Under the pieces are notes generated by a model. The model worked only from the letters and a program-made list of their open reading frames with translations. It did no database searches and was not told the DNA's origin. DNA of 64,000 nt, taken from positions 124,001 through 188,000 of the forward strand of contig NZ_AUBP01000007.1 of NCBI RefSeq assembly GCF_000429305.1, given 5' to 3'. Position 1 is the stretch's first letter; each line of letters begins with the position of its first letter. Below, one piece after another: positions 1 through 8,788 of this stretch. The DNA comes from Desulfovibrio inopinatus DSM 10711 (GTDB lineage: Bacteria; Desulfobacterota; Desulfovibrionia; Desulfovibrionales; Desulfovibrionaceae). Position numbers and translations under genes: made by a program.

Positions 1-406
1 AATGGAGCAGGCTGATTTGTGCCTGGTAGTTGCAGACGGCAATCGTATACCCGGCCGATTTGAGTTCGCTCACCAGCGCTACACGTTCTGGATCGGCACC
101 GATTTCTTCATCAATAACAACGACGGTTGCTTGAGGAGGTAAGGCAAAGGTGATGTGCTCCGTCAAGCCATCGCCAGATAAATGCACCGCACTAAAGGCC
201 GTTTGGAAATCCGCGTCCGGGCACAGTGAAAATGCTGCCATGACGCTCATTGTCGCCTCAAGGCCATCCGTAAAAACTGCGTTATTGGCAGCCGCATCAC
301 GCCTATACAAAAGTTCGTACCCCCAAATAAGGAGGTCCGAGTTAAATATAGGTTGCCTGGCTATGAAGACATTTTCATATGTCATTGATGAGTCTGTTTT
401 TGCCAT
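1..406 (-). CDS. EAL-HDOD (YuxH-type) signalling protein, 5' part only
   Basis: The reverse strand reads open from an ATG at 406 to the window edge, 135 codons. It begins MAKTDSSMTYENVFIARQPI and continues with FNSDLLIWGYELLYRR. This is the diagnostic opening of the YuxH-like family, where a degenerate EAL domain precedes an HDOD domain ('FIARQPIFN...GYELLYR'). The later residues VVVIDEEIGADPERV fit the EAL fold. Family members are usually about 400 residues, so most of the EAL part and the whole HDOD domain lie outside. Such proteins are generally thought not to hydrolyse c-di-GMP and to act as output or scaffold proteins. Shine-Dalgarno support for this ATG is weak, and the Met eight codons in is an alternative start. 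It lies 21 bp downstream of a diguanylate cyclase gene on the same strand, so the two may be co-transcribed. Confidence 0.8.
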   Translation of the reverse strand, partial: MAKTDSSMTYENVFIARQPIFNSDLLIWGYELLYRRDAAANNAVFTDGLEATMSVMAAFSLCPDADFQTAFSAVHLSGDGLTEHITFALPPQATVVVIDEEIGADPERVALVSELKSAGYTIAVCNYQAQISLLH

Positions 407-427
407 AGAAGGATGCCATCGAGTCGT

Positions 428-1795
428 TTACTGTAAAGAATAAGCACATACACGATTGCGACCGCGCTGCTTTGCTTCATATAACGCTTCATCGGCCAGT
501 TGAAACAGTTTTTCAAGCCGTGAAATACCTTGAGGTAACCGGCCGGCAACACCGAGGCTTATAGTGAACGATATTTTTTGTCCATCGTCAATGGTGAGCT
601 CTTGGTCTGCTACGATCTGTCGAATGCGTTCCGCAAAGACAAGCGAATCATGAAACGCCGTCCCAGGCAATACAATCATGAACTCTTCGCCCCCCCATCG
701 GCCTACCCGGTCGTAATCACGGATATTATCACGTAAAAGGCCTCCAAGAAGAGAAAGGACCTTATCACCGGTCAAGTGTCCGTAGGTATCATTAATGTTT
801 TTGAAATGATCGATATCAAGCAATGCGATGCTGAATTCTTCATTTTTTCGAACAGCTCGACTCCATTGCTCCTCTGCAAATGAATAAAGATTGCGGCGAT
901 TGGCCACACCGGTCAGCTGGTCGGTTAACGCCAGTTCTTTGAGTTTGGCGTTTTGTTTCGCCAATAGCTCATTCAAGATAAGTTGCTTGTTATGGGTATT
1001 TTTGAGATCGGTGACATCTCGGCCCGTCGCTTGATATTCTCGGATAGTATTATCGCTATCGAAGAGACCGCGAATTTTCCATTGAAACCACGACGATCGA
1101 TTTTTTTGAGGGATTTCGAGCTCCATTGTGGCTGTGGGAGACTCTGTGGTGATGTCGGCTGTTGCTTGTGCAAACGAGGTCTGGTTGAAGAGCGGTATGG
1201 CCTCAAAAAAGTTGATAACACATGCATGACGTTCGTCTTGGAGAAACTGGCGGCAAGCCTCATTAAAAAATGTTATGTGTCCATCGGGGTCAAATCGACA
1301 AATGGCATCAGTATGATCCTCGACAACGGCTTTGTATCGTGCTTCGGCTGTTCGCCGCGCTTCTTCTTCGGCTTTCAATGCTTGTTCTTTGGCAAAACGC
1401 TTGATGATATCATCCAAAAAGAAAGGGAGCAAATCGAGATAATCGTATTGGCCATCCTTGGCGAAAGAGCCGACGATGCCGAGCTCTAATGCTTCGTCGT
1501 CAAGGTGCTTTGACTCCCCTTCCGTCAGCATGACGATCGGTTGGCCAATATCATGCTGAATGAGGGTATGGCAGAGTTCTTGTCCGCTCATGTCCGGAAT
1601 ATTGCTGCCAACAATAATCAAGGAAAATGATCGTATATCTTTAAGGAGAGCAGATAGTGCTTCTTCTCCTCGTTTCACAACAGTGATCGTACAATCAGGC
1701 GTCTTTTTCTGTACGGCTTCGCAAAGAGCCATCGCATCAAGTGCATTGTCTTCAACGAGGAGGAAATGGGAGCTTGAGGGGGAAACAATTTTCAT
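428..1795 (-). CDS. Receiver-PAS-GGDEF protein with degenerate receiver; probable diguanylate cyclase
   Basis: 455 residues: receiver-like domain (about 8-130), coiled linker, PAS domain (about 148-265), GGDEF domain (about 285-455). The cyclase signature is intact: GGEEF at 368-372. An inhibitory I-site RDYD (359-362) lies exactly five residues before it, so the enzyme should make c-di-GMP and be product-inhibited. The receiver keeps the acidic pair (E15, D16), T91 and K113. The phosphoacceptor position, four residues before P67 in the loop VGSNIPDMSG, is Gly63 instead of Asp, so phosphorylation there is not possible. The domain may instead serve dimerisation or binding. An EAL-HDOD gene follows 21 bp downstream. 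Cyclase activity is inferred from motifs. Confidence 0.88.
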   Translation of the reverse strand: MKIVSPSSSHFLLVEDNALDAMALCEAVQKKTPDCTITVVKRGEEALSALLKDIRSFSLIIVGSNIPDMSGQELCHTLIQHDIGQPIVMLTEGESKHLDDEALELGIVGSFAKDGQYDYLDLLPFFLDDIIKRFAKEQALKAEEEARRTAEARYKAVVEDHTDAICRFDPDGHITFFNEACRQFLQDERHACVINFFEAIPLFNQTSFAQATADITTESPTATMELEIPQKNRSSWFQWKIRGLFDSDNTIREYQATGRDVTDLKNTHNKQLILNELLAKQNAKLKELALTDQLTGVANRRNLYSFAEEQWSRAVRKNEEFSIALLDIDHFKNINDTYGHLTGDKVLSLLGGLLRDNIRDYDRVGRWGGEEFMIVLPGTAFHDSLVFAERIRQIVADQELTIDDGQKISFTISLGVAGRLPQGISRLEKLFQLADEALYEAKQRGRNRVCAYSLQ

Positions 1796-2553
1796 ACATG
1801 CCCCCGTGCAAGCGTGCTGATACAGGGCGTTGTTCTCATAGATGTGTCATTGCTTGTTTAGCGAAAATTGTAAAGGTGCTTTCTTGTCTTGAGGAGAGTG
1901 CGCGATGACGTGCACGCGTATTGTCAGTGCTCTTTTGAGGATTATGACCAACTCGGTACCAGGTATATTAACCTCTTTTTCATGTGGAATTATGCATAGA
2001 CAACGAATAGTAAATTATATGTTGTATCGATAGTGATAACGAAATTGCATGATGTTACGATGATGATATCGTTTTTTCATTTTTGTTTGTTGATTTGATA
2101 GATTATTGAAATGTTTTGTTTTGTAAGATGTTGCATTTAATATGGTTAAAATAGTACAATAATAAATTGAAATATGCAAAACGCAAAAAATACTATTCTT
2201 TCCGGAATTTATGTTGAGAGTTGAAACTGTATATTCTCAGGTAGAATGACAAAAATACAATATAAATTCAGTGTTTTTATATCGACGCCACGTGTGTAAA
2301 AATAAAAAATGTTGCTGGTGTTTCGGTTTTTGTTTTGACTCGTGTTCTTCTGGTTGTCCCTTAAAACGACTCCACTGTTTGCTATGTATATTTGTTATAC
2401 ATCATGAGATAGGCGTAATGGTATCTGTTGATGAGTATCGCCCAAGCCCCCTGGAGGTACAGGTCAATCTGGCAGTGTACTGGATGGTTATGTTGTGCAC
2501 TGCGGATATTTAAAACAAAGGGGATAAGGGAAAAGCCTGATTCGAAAGACGTA
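1796..2553. other. AT-rich intergenic region without a convincing gene
   Basis: About 760 bp between two minus-strand genes, clearly AT-rich with runs of A and T. The first part must hold the promoter of the GGDEF gene. An 80-codon plus-strand frame at 2271-2513 starts with GTG, lacks a ribosome binding site and has an unnatural Cys/Trp/Phe composition, so I do not call it. I see no tRNA, strong terminator or repeat. Confidence 0.5.
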
Positions 2554-3588
2554 TTAACGAAAAATATGATTTTTTCCTGCCAATTGCAACAATGATGACG
2601 GGATCACAATGCCAAGTTGAAGGGCGGTTGTCAGGTTGATAGCAAATGTATACTCGGTAGCTTGAACAACCGGAATTGTTCTGACGTCCTGTCCAGAGAG
2701 GATGGAATTGACAAGAACAGCTGTTTCTCGTCCTCCGGCTTGAAAGTCAGGTTGCATGCAGAACAGCGCGCCGCGTTTAACTGCATTGACGGTGCCCCCA
2801 CATAACACGGGCTTTTCACCTCTCTTTTGAAGCATTCTGGTATACATATTCAATTCGGCCAAGGGCGTCGTCGGCTCCCACCAAAAGTCAATTTGACTGG
2901 AGAGAGATTGTGCGCGTTTTTCGACCTCGTCGAGCATTGTTGTAGTGCCTTCAGGCATTGCGCGATATGGGAAGAAAGAAGCAATAAATTGGATGTTTTT
3001 TGAGGAGGTGGCCGCTTTGTTGAGTTCGGCAAAGTCCTTTTGCGCAGACGGATAGTCACTTGCAATATAGCCAAATCGGACTGGTCTATTATCTACGACC
3101 TGACGTGCTAGTCTTGAAGCAATATTAAATTTCACTTTCTTATCTACACTATATGATCGTCCAGTGATGTTGGTTCCCGATGCCTGACCAATGGCGGGAA
3201 CGAGGCCTACGCCGACTGGGTCTGTCACAAGAGCAAAAACAAGCGGAATTTGGGATGGTAAAACCGCTTGGGCTGCTTGGGCGGCCAGTGTCGCGATGGC
3301 CACGACAATATCTGGATGCGCTTGTTGTAGATATTGACGCAACAGGGCCTCGGCATTTTTTCGGCTGCCTTGTGCGTTGAGAATGACAAACTCCGATGTC
3401 TCCAATGAATATCCGAGGTTTTGCATTTCCCAGGTGAACCATCGACTGTACTCTTGAATTGCAGGAGTGGGCATGGTTTCCAGAACAACAATGCGTCGGT
3501 GCTTTTCCCCTTGGGATGCAAGAACAGCCTGACATGTTTGAAAAAATAAAAAAGAAATGAGCGCAAGGAGAGGAGCAAAACGTATCAT
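2554..3588 (-). CDS. ABC_sub_bind family periplasmic binding protein, orphan
   Basis: 344 residues with a signal peptide (MIRFAPLLALISFLFFQ, then a cleavage-like site near LASQG). The body matches the TrpX-like ABC_sub_bind family (PF04392): IVVLETMPTPAIQEYSRWF at the start, the stretch PDIVVAIATLAAQAAQAVL, and PLVFALVTDPVGVGLV with TNITGRSYSVD. These proteins bind aromatic amino acids or other small ligands for ABC importers. No permease or ATPase gene is adjacent here, so it is either an orphan receptor for a transporter encoded elsewhere or a ligand-sensing partner of a kinase. Cys-rich exported protein genes lie divergently upstream. Ligand unknown. Confidence 0.8.
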   Translation of the reverse strand: MIRFAPLLALISFLFFQTCQAVLASQGEKHRRIVVLETMPTPAIQEYSRWFTWEMQNLGYSLETSEFVILNAQGSRKNAEALLRQYLQQAHPDIVVAIATLAAQAAQAVLPSQIPLVFALVTDPVGVGLVPAIGQASGTNITGRSYSVDKKVKFNIASRLARQVVDNRPVRFGYIASDYPSAQKDFAELNKAATSSKNIQFIASFFPYRAMPEGTTTMLDEVEKRAQSLSSQIDFWWEPTTPLAELNMYTRMLQKRGEKPVLCGGTVNAVKRGALFCMQPDFQAGGRETAVLVNSILSGQDVRTIPVVQATEYTFAINLTTALQLGIVIPSSLLQLAGKNHIFR

Positions 3589-3801
3589 GCTGTTTCACCG
3601 GGTGACACATGGTTTTTGGGAGAAATACGCAACGGCAATTATTCACCTTGTTATATCAAAAAATAGAGTACGTCGAATGCTTCCTGGGTTGAAAGGGAGT
3701 ACATTCTATCTTCACGTTCTCGCTTTCCACGAGACTTGACGTGGTTGTTAAATTCGTCGATACCCTAGGCTAACTCTCGACCTTTTCGCAGGAGGTGCAA
3801 A

Positions 3802-4218
3802 ATGAAGTGGTTTATTTCTGGTGGATGCCTCGTGTTTTTTTTGACCTTAGCGTTGAATGTTCAGGCGGCAACCTTTCAATGTGTTCGTCCCGGTGGCCAC
3901 GTTGTTTGCTCAATTGAATCAACCTCGTCGAATCCGAGTTCAGACTGCAATGCCCAGTGCTTTTCTTGCAACTTGGTCTGCGCAGCCGTTCTTACCATGG
4001 AAAAAGGGCAAAACTATTCCCCTACGCCTTCTTCCGGCCCCAAAGGCGTTGGGGGGCAATCTCCGGTGAGAGAAACACCAGGACAATGCCGAAAGAGCTT
4101 AGCCGCGTGTCAAGCTCGGTGTAAAACTGATCCGAGCAATACAGGCAATACGTATGCGATGAGTTCCTGTATGTCGGCATGCCAAAATACTTTTAGTGGA
4201 TGTGGCACTGGAAATTAA
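3802..4218 (+). CDS. Small exported Cys-rich protein with CX3C pairs
   Basis: 138 residues. The ATG has a strong Shine-Dalgarno (AGGAGGTG, 6-7 nt upstream). The N-terminus MKWFISGGCLVFFLTLALNVQA is a clear signal peptide with an ALA/AQA-type cleavage site. The mature part is unusually rich in cysteine (twelve or more) in CX3C or CX2-3C spacing: DCNAQC, SCNLVC, ACQARC, SCMSACQNTFSGC. A Pro/Gly/Ser linker sits in the middle. I recognise no family. The cysteine pattern suggests a disulfide-stapled helical hairpin in the periplasm or outside. A second Cys-rich exported protein begins 68 bp downstream, so the two probably form an operon. Confidence 0.75.
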   Translation: MKWFISGGCLVFFLTLALNVQAATFQCVRPGGHVVCSIESTSSNPSSDCNAQCFSCNLVCAAVLTMEKGQNYSPTPSSGPKGVGGQSPVRETPGQCRKSLAACQARCKTDPSNTGNTYAMSSCMSACQNTFSGCGTGN

Positions 4219-4286
4219 AAGTCGACTTCTGGTCTCTATCGATACAGAGTAGACTCCAACTACAGAATAGAGCGAAGAGTACTTCT

Positions 4287-4634
4287 ATGAAATCCAAAAT
4301 AAAATTCACAGTGATCGTTGTGACGATCCTTTTGGGAGTGCTGGCTGGTTGTGCGACAACCAGTACCATGTCGCTTACAACGTTTCGTTTTCGTTGTACG
4401 ATGCAAGGAGATGACAAGTTCAATAATTGTGACACACAGGCCGTGTGTGCCCCCTATTCGGCATTCTTAAGTATGCCGGCTTCGTCTTCGTCGCTTGACG
4501 CGTGTCTTGCTGGATGCCAAAACGTCTATCAGCAGAATGATAGAATAAATTTTGCCTGTTCATACTCCAAAAACATTGCCCGGCGTACTTGTATTCAATA
4601 TTGCCGTAGCAATTTCAGCTCTGGAGCTTCATAG
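4287..4634 (+). CDS. Small Cys-rich lipoprotein
   Basis: 115 residues starting MKSKIKFTVIVVTILLGVLAGC, with a good lipobox (LAGC), so it is probably a lipid-anchored periplasmic protein. A longer frame begins at 4200, but the lipobox signal peptide fixes the start at 4287. Eight cysteines follow the lipidated one; the C-terminal half has two CX3C pairs (ACLAGCQNVYQQ and TCIQYCRSNF), the same pattern as the protein encoded just upstream. No recognised domain. Probably a diverged partner or paralogue of the 3802-4218 product; function unknown. Confidence 0.7.
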   Translation: MKSKIKFTVIVVTILLGVLAGCATTSTMSLTTFRFRCTMQGDDKFNNCDTQAVCAPYSAFLSMPASSSSLDACLAGCQNVYQQNDRINFACSYSKNIARRTCIQYCRSNFSSGAS

Positions 4635-4697
4635 CCACGACGGTTGATTCTCGTGTGACAAGCCCGGTTGCGTGGCGGGACAACTATTTTGAGATAT

Positions 4698-5606
4698 ATG
4701 ACGCAAATTTTTCGTACCGATGTTTCTGACGTTAGAAAGGCGCAACATGATTGGCGTGAGGTCTCTCGACGAGGACCAGCCGGGTTTGTTACACGGGTTG
4801 AACATGAACACGCCTCCGGTGTCAGAGCCCTTGAAACCTCTCGCCGAGACCGGAAACAACGCGGGCCACTTTACGATCCCGCACCTTTCGTCAGAGCGCT
4901 CGATGCGTGGCTTCATTGGTGGGCCCCCGACCGCTTAACATGGTGGGTGGCGGTTACATTTATTATCGGATCAAGTTGTTTCATTGCCGGGGCCGGTATG
5001 GCGTTGGCACCATTCTATGATTGGGCATCGTTTAACGTTACAGCCATCAATCAGGTCTATGCGGTTGGGTCGATCTTTTTTTCTTTGGCCAGTTATCTCC
5101 AATTTGTCGAGGCTATCAATAGTGAACGTGGTGCTGAATTTTTCGTACGCGGGACACACACACATAACCCACGTTTTCGTTTTTTTGCCTGGGAACCGCG
5201 GCACCTTCCTTTCTTAGCGACAGCAAGCCAGTTTGTCGGTGCATTATGTTTTAATGTTGATTGTTTTTTTGCTCTTGTTTCCGGACTCACATGGCAAGAA
5301 GTTGATATGTTTCTGTGGGGCCCGTCCATGATTGGCTCCGTTCTTTTTCTTGTGTCGGGATATTTGTCCGTTATTGAAGTGGTGCATCGTTTGTGGGCCA
5401 TATTGCCACGGGATATTTCGTGGTGGGTTGTTTTTATTAATTTTATCGGATGTGTATTCTTTTTTGTAGGCTCTGCAATGGCATTTTCCTGGCCAGGGCT
5501 GGAGAGTGCTAACCTGGCAGCGCTATCCAATGGAGGGACATTGCTTGGGGCGGTGTGCTTCTTTCTCAGTTCATTTTTGATGATTCCAGAAATGTTTTCA
5601 CAGTAG
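4698..5606 (+). CDS. Multi-pass membrane protein, YrhK-like
   Basis: 302 residues from the ATG at 4698; an in-frame TTG at 4668 is less likely. A charged soluble N-terminus (about 1-75) is followed by six hydrophobic segments in three similar pairs. Each pair starts with a WWV-F-GS/GC-F--G pattern (WWVAVTFIIGSSCFIAGAG and WWVVFINFIGCVFFFVGSA) typical of the YrhK-like two-helix module (PF14145), ending with FFLSSFLMIPEMF. Internal repetition suggests triplicated two-helix units. Cellular role is unknown. Spacing from the Cys-rich lipoprotein gene is 63 bp, so co-transcription is possible. Confidence 0.65.
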   Translation: MTQIFRTDVSDVRKAQHDWREVSRRGPAGFVTRVEHEHASGVRALETSRRDRKQRGPLYDPAPFVRALDAWLHWWAPDRLTWWVAVTFIIGSSCFIAGAGMALAPFYDWASFNVTAINQVYAVGSIFFSLASYLQFVEAINSERGAEFFVRGTHTHNPRFRFFAWEPRHLPFLATASQFVGALCFNVDCFFALVSGLTWQEVDMFLWGPSMIGSVLFLVSGYLSVIEVVHRLWAILPRDISWWVVFINFIGCVFFFVGSAMAFSWPGLESANLAALSNGGTLLGAVCFFLSSFLMIPEMFSQ

Positions 5607-5845
5607 AAATTTTATTGGCCAGTCGTACAACGTCATATAAGAGAGAGAAAATTGGAGCTATTCCTTGAGGATTCTCTTGGCTTAGGATATTAGTATACTG
5701 TCATTTTCAACGTGTTCACGTCTTTCTTCTCCGACATGCCAAGGCCTCACGGGATCTCATTGTATTGTGTGATAGCACTGTCTTTGCTTTGTATTTTTTT
5801 ACAATTACCAACGGCTTTAAATAACAATCCAGCGGTCAAAACCAA

Positions 5846-8788
5846 ATGTCGTTGAATATTAAAGTAAAATTTACATGTATTGCATCCGGATTATTTCTCG
5901 TTGGATGCCTTGTCCTTTCGTTATTTTTTTACATATTGTTCAATCAGATATTCGACCGCTTGTCCGATGTTCTCGAACATGACAACATGACGATGAACAG
6001 ACATACTCTTGAAGAGTTGACGCAACTGACGGCACAAAATTGTGAAACGTTATTTTCCTCCGCTGAAGAAAGTGTACAATTTCTTGCCATGAAAACAGCA
6101 ATGTCACTTGATGCTGCATCTTCTCCTTTCCTTGCAGTGCCTCCTGTTTCACTTACGCAGTCTCCGCGTGATGATTTTTTGACTGGTGAAACATCGTCTT
6201 CTGTGTCGGTGCTGGTCTGGGAAAAATCTCGTTTGGATGCAACGCGCTTGCGAACAATACATGCCACATCCGTCGTGGATAGTTTACTTGAAGGTGCAGT
6301 TGCTCAGTCTAACACTGTCCAGGCTGCTTGGATCATCATGCAAGATGGTTTTATGCGCTCTTTTCCCGACTCTTTTTTTCAAACTCGAATCTCCCGTGAA
6401 GACGCACAAGATATTCGTACAAACATTCGGTATTCTGCGGTCACTCCTGACAATGATCCGAAAAAGTCGGTCGTTTGGACCAAGGTCTCTCGGGACCCTG
6501 CCACGAATTCTCCTTCGTATGCCGTGTGCTTGCCGATCTATGGAGCACATGGATACTACGGTTCTGCTGGTTTGGATATCAGCATAGATTCCATAATGCA
6601 TGGCCTGAATGAACAATCCGATTCTCCATCGGCCGAGCCGGATCAACGATTTCTTCTTGATAATCAGGGCTCCATCCTTTTCATGACGAAAAATCTCGCT
6701 CAGCGGTTAGGTTTGGCGATGTCGACAGAGGAGTCGGTTGAAGGAATAATGCATAGTGGATCGCTGGCCATGGCCGATAATCCAGACATACGTGAAGCCG
6801 TTGACTCCATGCGCTTCACATCATTGCATTATCAGGAATTGTCTGCACCAGGCGGAGCCTTGTTCATGGTTACTACCATACTTCCTTCGACGGGCTGGAT
6901 TTATGGTGAAGTATTGGAAAAACAGAGCGCCAATTCTGTTGTTGACTTTTTTCGTTCTGAGTTAACCCAAGTAAACACGCGATTCTTTCGATTGGCCGCT
7001 CTGGCTGTTTTTGGTCTCCTCCTTGTTTTGCTGGTGCTGTGTCTTTTCTTTTTTCGTCGTTTTTTTGTGCGCCCTTTACATGCGATTATTGATGCGGTTG
7101 CAGCGATTGAAGCCGGACGCCGTTCTTTCGGACCCGTTGTGTCGTCGCGAAATGAGATGGGGACTTTGGCGAGAGAAATTGATTTTATGTCTGAAGCACT
7201 TGATGTGGAGCGCGATCGGCTTCACCTTGCTCGTAAAAAATATCGGGATAGTATCGAAAATTCTCCTGTCGGTATCTTCCAGGCTGGATTGGACGGGACG
7301 CTTCTAACCGTCAACCAAACTGGCGCGCAAATTCTTGGGTATACCGATATCGCGGAATGCCTCCAAGACCGAGTTTCCATGTTGGACAGGCTTCATGATG
7401 TCGAGATGGTCCGCAAGCTTCGCCAAACACTTATAACAAACGGTCGCATCGAGAATGTGGATCTGACCATCAAAGGGAAGTATGACCTGGTTGCAGTTCG
7501 TATTACAGGACGTCTTCTGCAGTTGGATGTCAACGGTCAGGGCGTTATGGAAGGGATGTTTGAAGATATAAGCCTACAAAAACAACGAGAACGCATTGAG
7601 GCTGACTTAGCCAAAGCTGAAGTGATCAACCAAGCCAGATCATCGTTTTTAGCAACAATGAGTCATGAAATTAGAACACCACTCCACTCTCTTCTTGGGA
7701 GTTTAGATGTGCTGGAGAATACTGGTCTCGGCGAACATCAAGAGGATATTGTAACGATAATGCGTTCGTCAGGGAGCATTCTTACCAATATTATGAACGA
7801 TTTAGTCGATTTGTCACAACTCGAAAAAAATGAAATGGACCTGGATACCGCACCGTTTGACCTTCACCGTCTCGTTCAGGAAACCGCTCAGATGTTCGAG
7901 GCTAAAGCACAATCCAAAGCTCTTAGTTTTTCTGTTGAGATTGATCCTGATTTGCCGGCCTACCGCCTTGGCGATGAGCGCAAACTCAAACAAGCGTTCA
8001 CCAACATCGTGGCGAACGCTTTGAAGTTTACAGAATCGGGACAGGTACGTATTACTGTATACAATGACGAAATAATTCATGGCGTAGCACTCTCAGTGCA
8101 AGACACAGGACCAGGTATTGCTCCCCAAGATCATAAATATATTTTTGAAGATTTTACCCAGACCGACTCTTCGACGACCCGCCGTTTTGGGGGGGCCGGT
8201 CTTGGCCTGGCTATAACCAACAGATTGGTTCGCCTTATGGGGGGGAAAATTAATCTTGAGAGCAAAAAAGGTTCTGGGGCGATTTTTACCATCCATGTTC
8301 CTTTGCCTTTGGCCGACCAGGTCGTAGAGGAAACTTCATTATCTGTTCAGGATACAAAAATGTATTCTGGTACAGTATTAATCGTCGATGATTTTATTCT
8401 TGGTCGTAATTTGGTGGAACTTTATTTGGAAGATACAGGTTTGTCGCTCGATATGGCTGAAACTGGCGATGAAGCCGTCGAGGCAACGAAAGAAAAACAG
8501 TATGATCTTATTCTTATGGATATTGAAATGCCGGGTATGGATGGATTTGCAGCGGCAGCGTGTATTCGGGAGGTCGAAAAGCAAAGCGGCTTACCTCCTG
8601 TTCCAATCTATGCACTTACTGCTCATCCGTACGATACGTATCGTTATGAAAGTGTACGGGTCGGATTAAATGGATTTTTGACTAAACCCATGGCTCGAGA
8701 GCATCTTCTTGCTATTATTGAAAAAGAATTGTCAGCAAAAATACTGAATGGCATGCACAAAAGTCGCGATGAGAGGCCGGATGCGTGA
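5846..8788 (+). CDS. Cache-HAMP-PAS hybrid sensor histidine kinase
   Basis: 980 residues. Transmembrane helix 10-33, periplasmic Cache-like sensor (about 35-375, with YGSAGLDISIDSIM and RFLLDNQGSILFM typical of double-Cache domains), second helix about 380-403, HAMP (about 405-455), PAS (about 465-580), HisKA with phospho-acceptor His607 in FLATMSHEIRTPLHSL, HATPase with N-box N724, DTGPGI (753-758) and GGAGLGLAI, then a receiver with Asp892 in LILMDIEMPGMDG. All key residues are present. There is no HPt domain or output regulator alongside, so the phosphorelay partner is encoded elsewhere. A paralogous kinase gene overlaps its stop codon. Confidence 0.92.
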   Translation: MSLNIKVKFTCIASGLFLVGCLVLSLFFYILFNQIFDRLSDVLEHDNMTMNRHTLEELTQLTAQNCETLFSSAEESVQFLAMKTAMSLDAASSPFLAVPPVSLTQSPRDDFLTGETSSSVSVLVWEKSRLDATRLRTIHATSVVDSLLEGAVAQSNTVQAAWIIMQDGFMRSFPDSFFQTRISREDAQDIRTNIRYSAVTPDNDPKKSVVWTKVSRDPATNSPSYAVCLPIYGAHGYYGSAGLDISIDSIMHGLNEQSDSPSAEPDQRFLLDNQGSILFMTKNLAQRLGLAMSTEESVEGIMHSGSLAMADNPDIREAVDSMRFTSLHYQELSAPGGALFMVTTILPSTGWIYGEVLEKQSANSVVDFFRSELTQVNTRFFRLAALAVFGLLLVLLVLCLFFFRRFFVRPLHAIIDAVAAIEAGRRSFGPVVSSRNEMGTLAREIDFMSEALDVERDRLHLARKKYRDSIENSPVGIFQAGLDGTLLTVNQTGAQILGYTDIAECLQDRVSMLDRLHDVEMVRKLRQTLITNGRIENVDLTIKGKYDLVAVRITGRLLQLDVNGQGVMEGMFEDISLQKQRERIEADLAKAEVINQARSSFLATMSHEIRTPLHSLLGSLDVLENTGLGEHQEDIVTIMRSSGSILTNIMNDLVDLSQLEKNEMDLDTAPFDLHRLVQETAQMFEAKAQSKALSFSVEIDPDLPAYRLGDERKLKQAFTNIVANALKFTESGQVRITVYNDEIIHGVALSVQDTGPGIAPQDHKYIFEDFTQTDSSTTRRFGGAGLGLAITNRLVRLMGGKINLESKKGSGAIFTIHVPLPLADQVVEETSLSVQDTKMYSGTVLIVDDFILGRNLVELYLEDTGLSLDMAETGDEAVEATKEKQYDLILMDIEMPGMDGFAAAACIREVEKQSGLPPVPIYALTAHPYDTYRYESVRVGLNGFLTKPMAREHLLAIIEKELSAKILNGMHKSRDERPDA

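Noticed and set aside
2271-2513. 80-codon Cys-rich frame with GTG start
   Set aside because: No ribosome binding site, odd composition in AT-rich DNA, no resemblance to any family.
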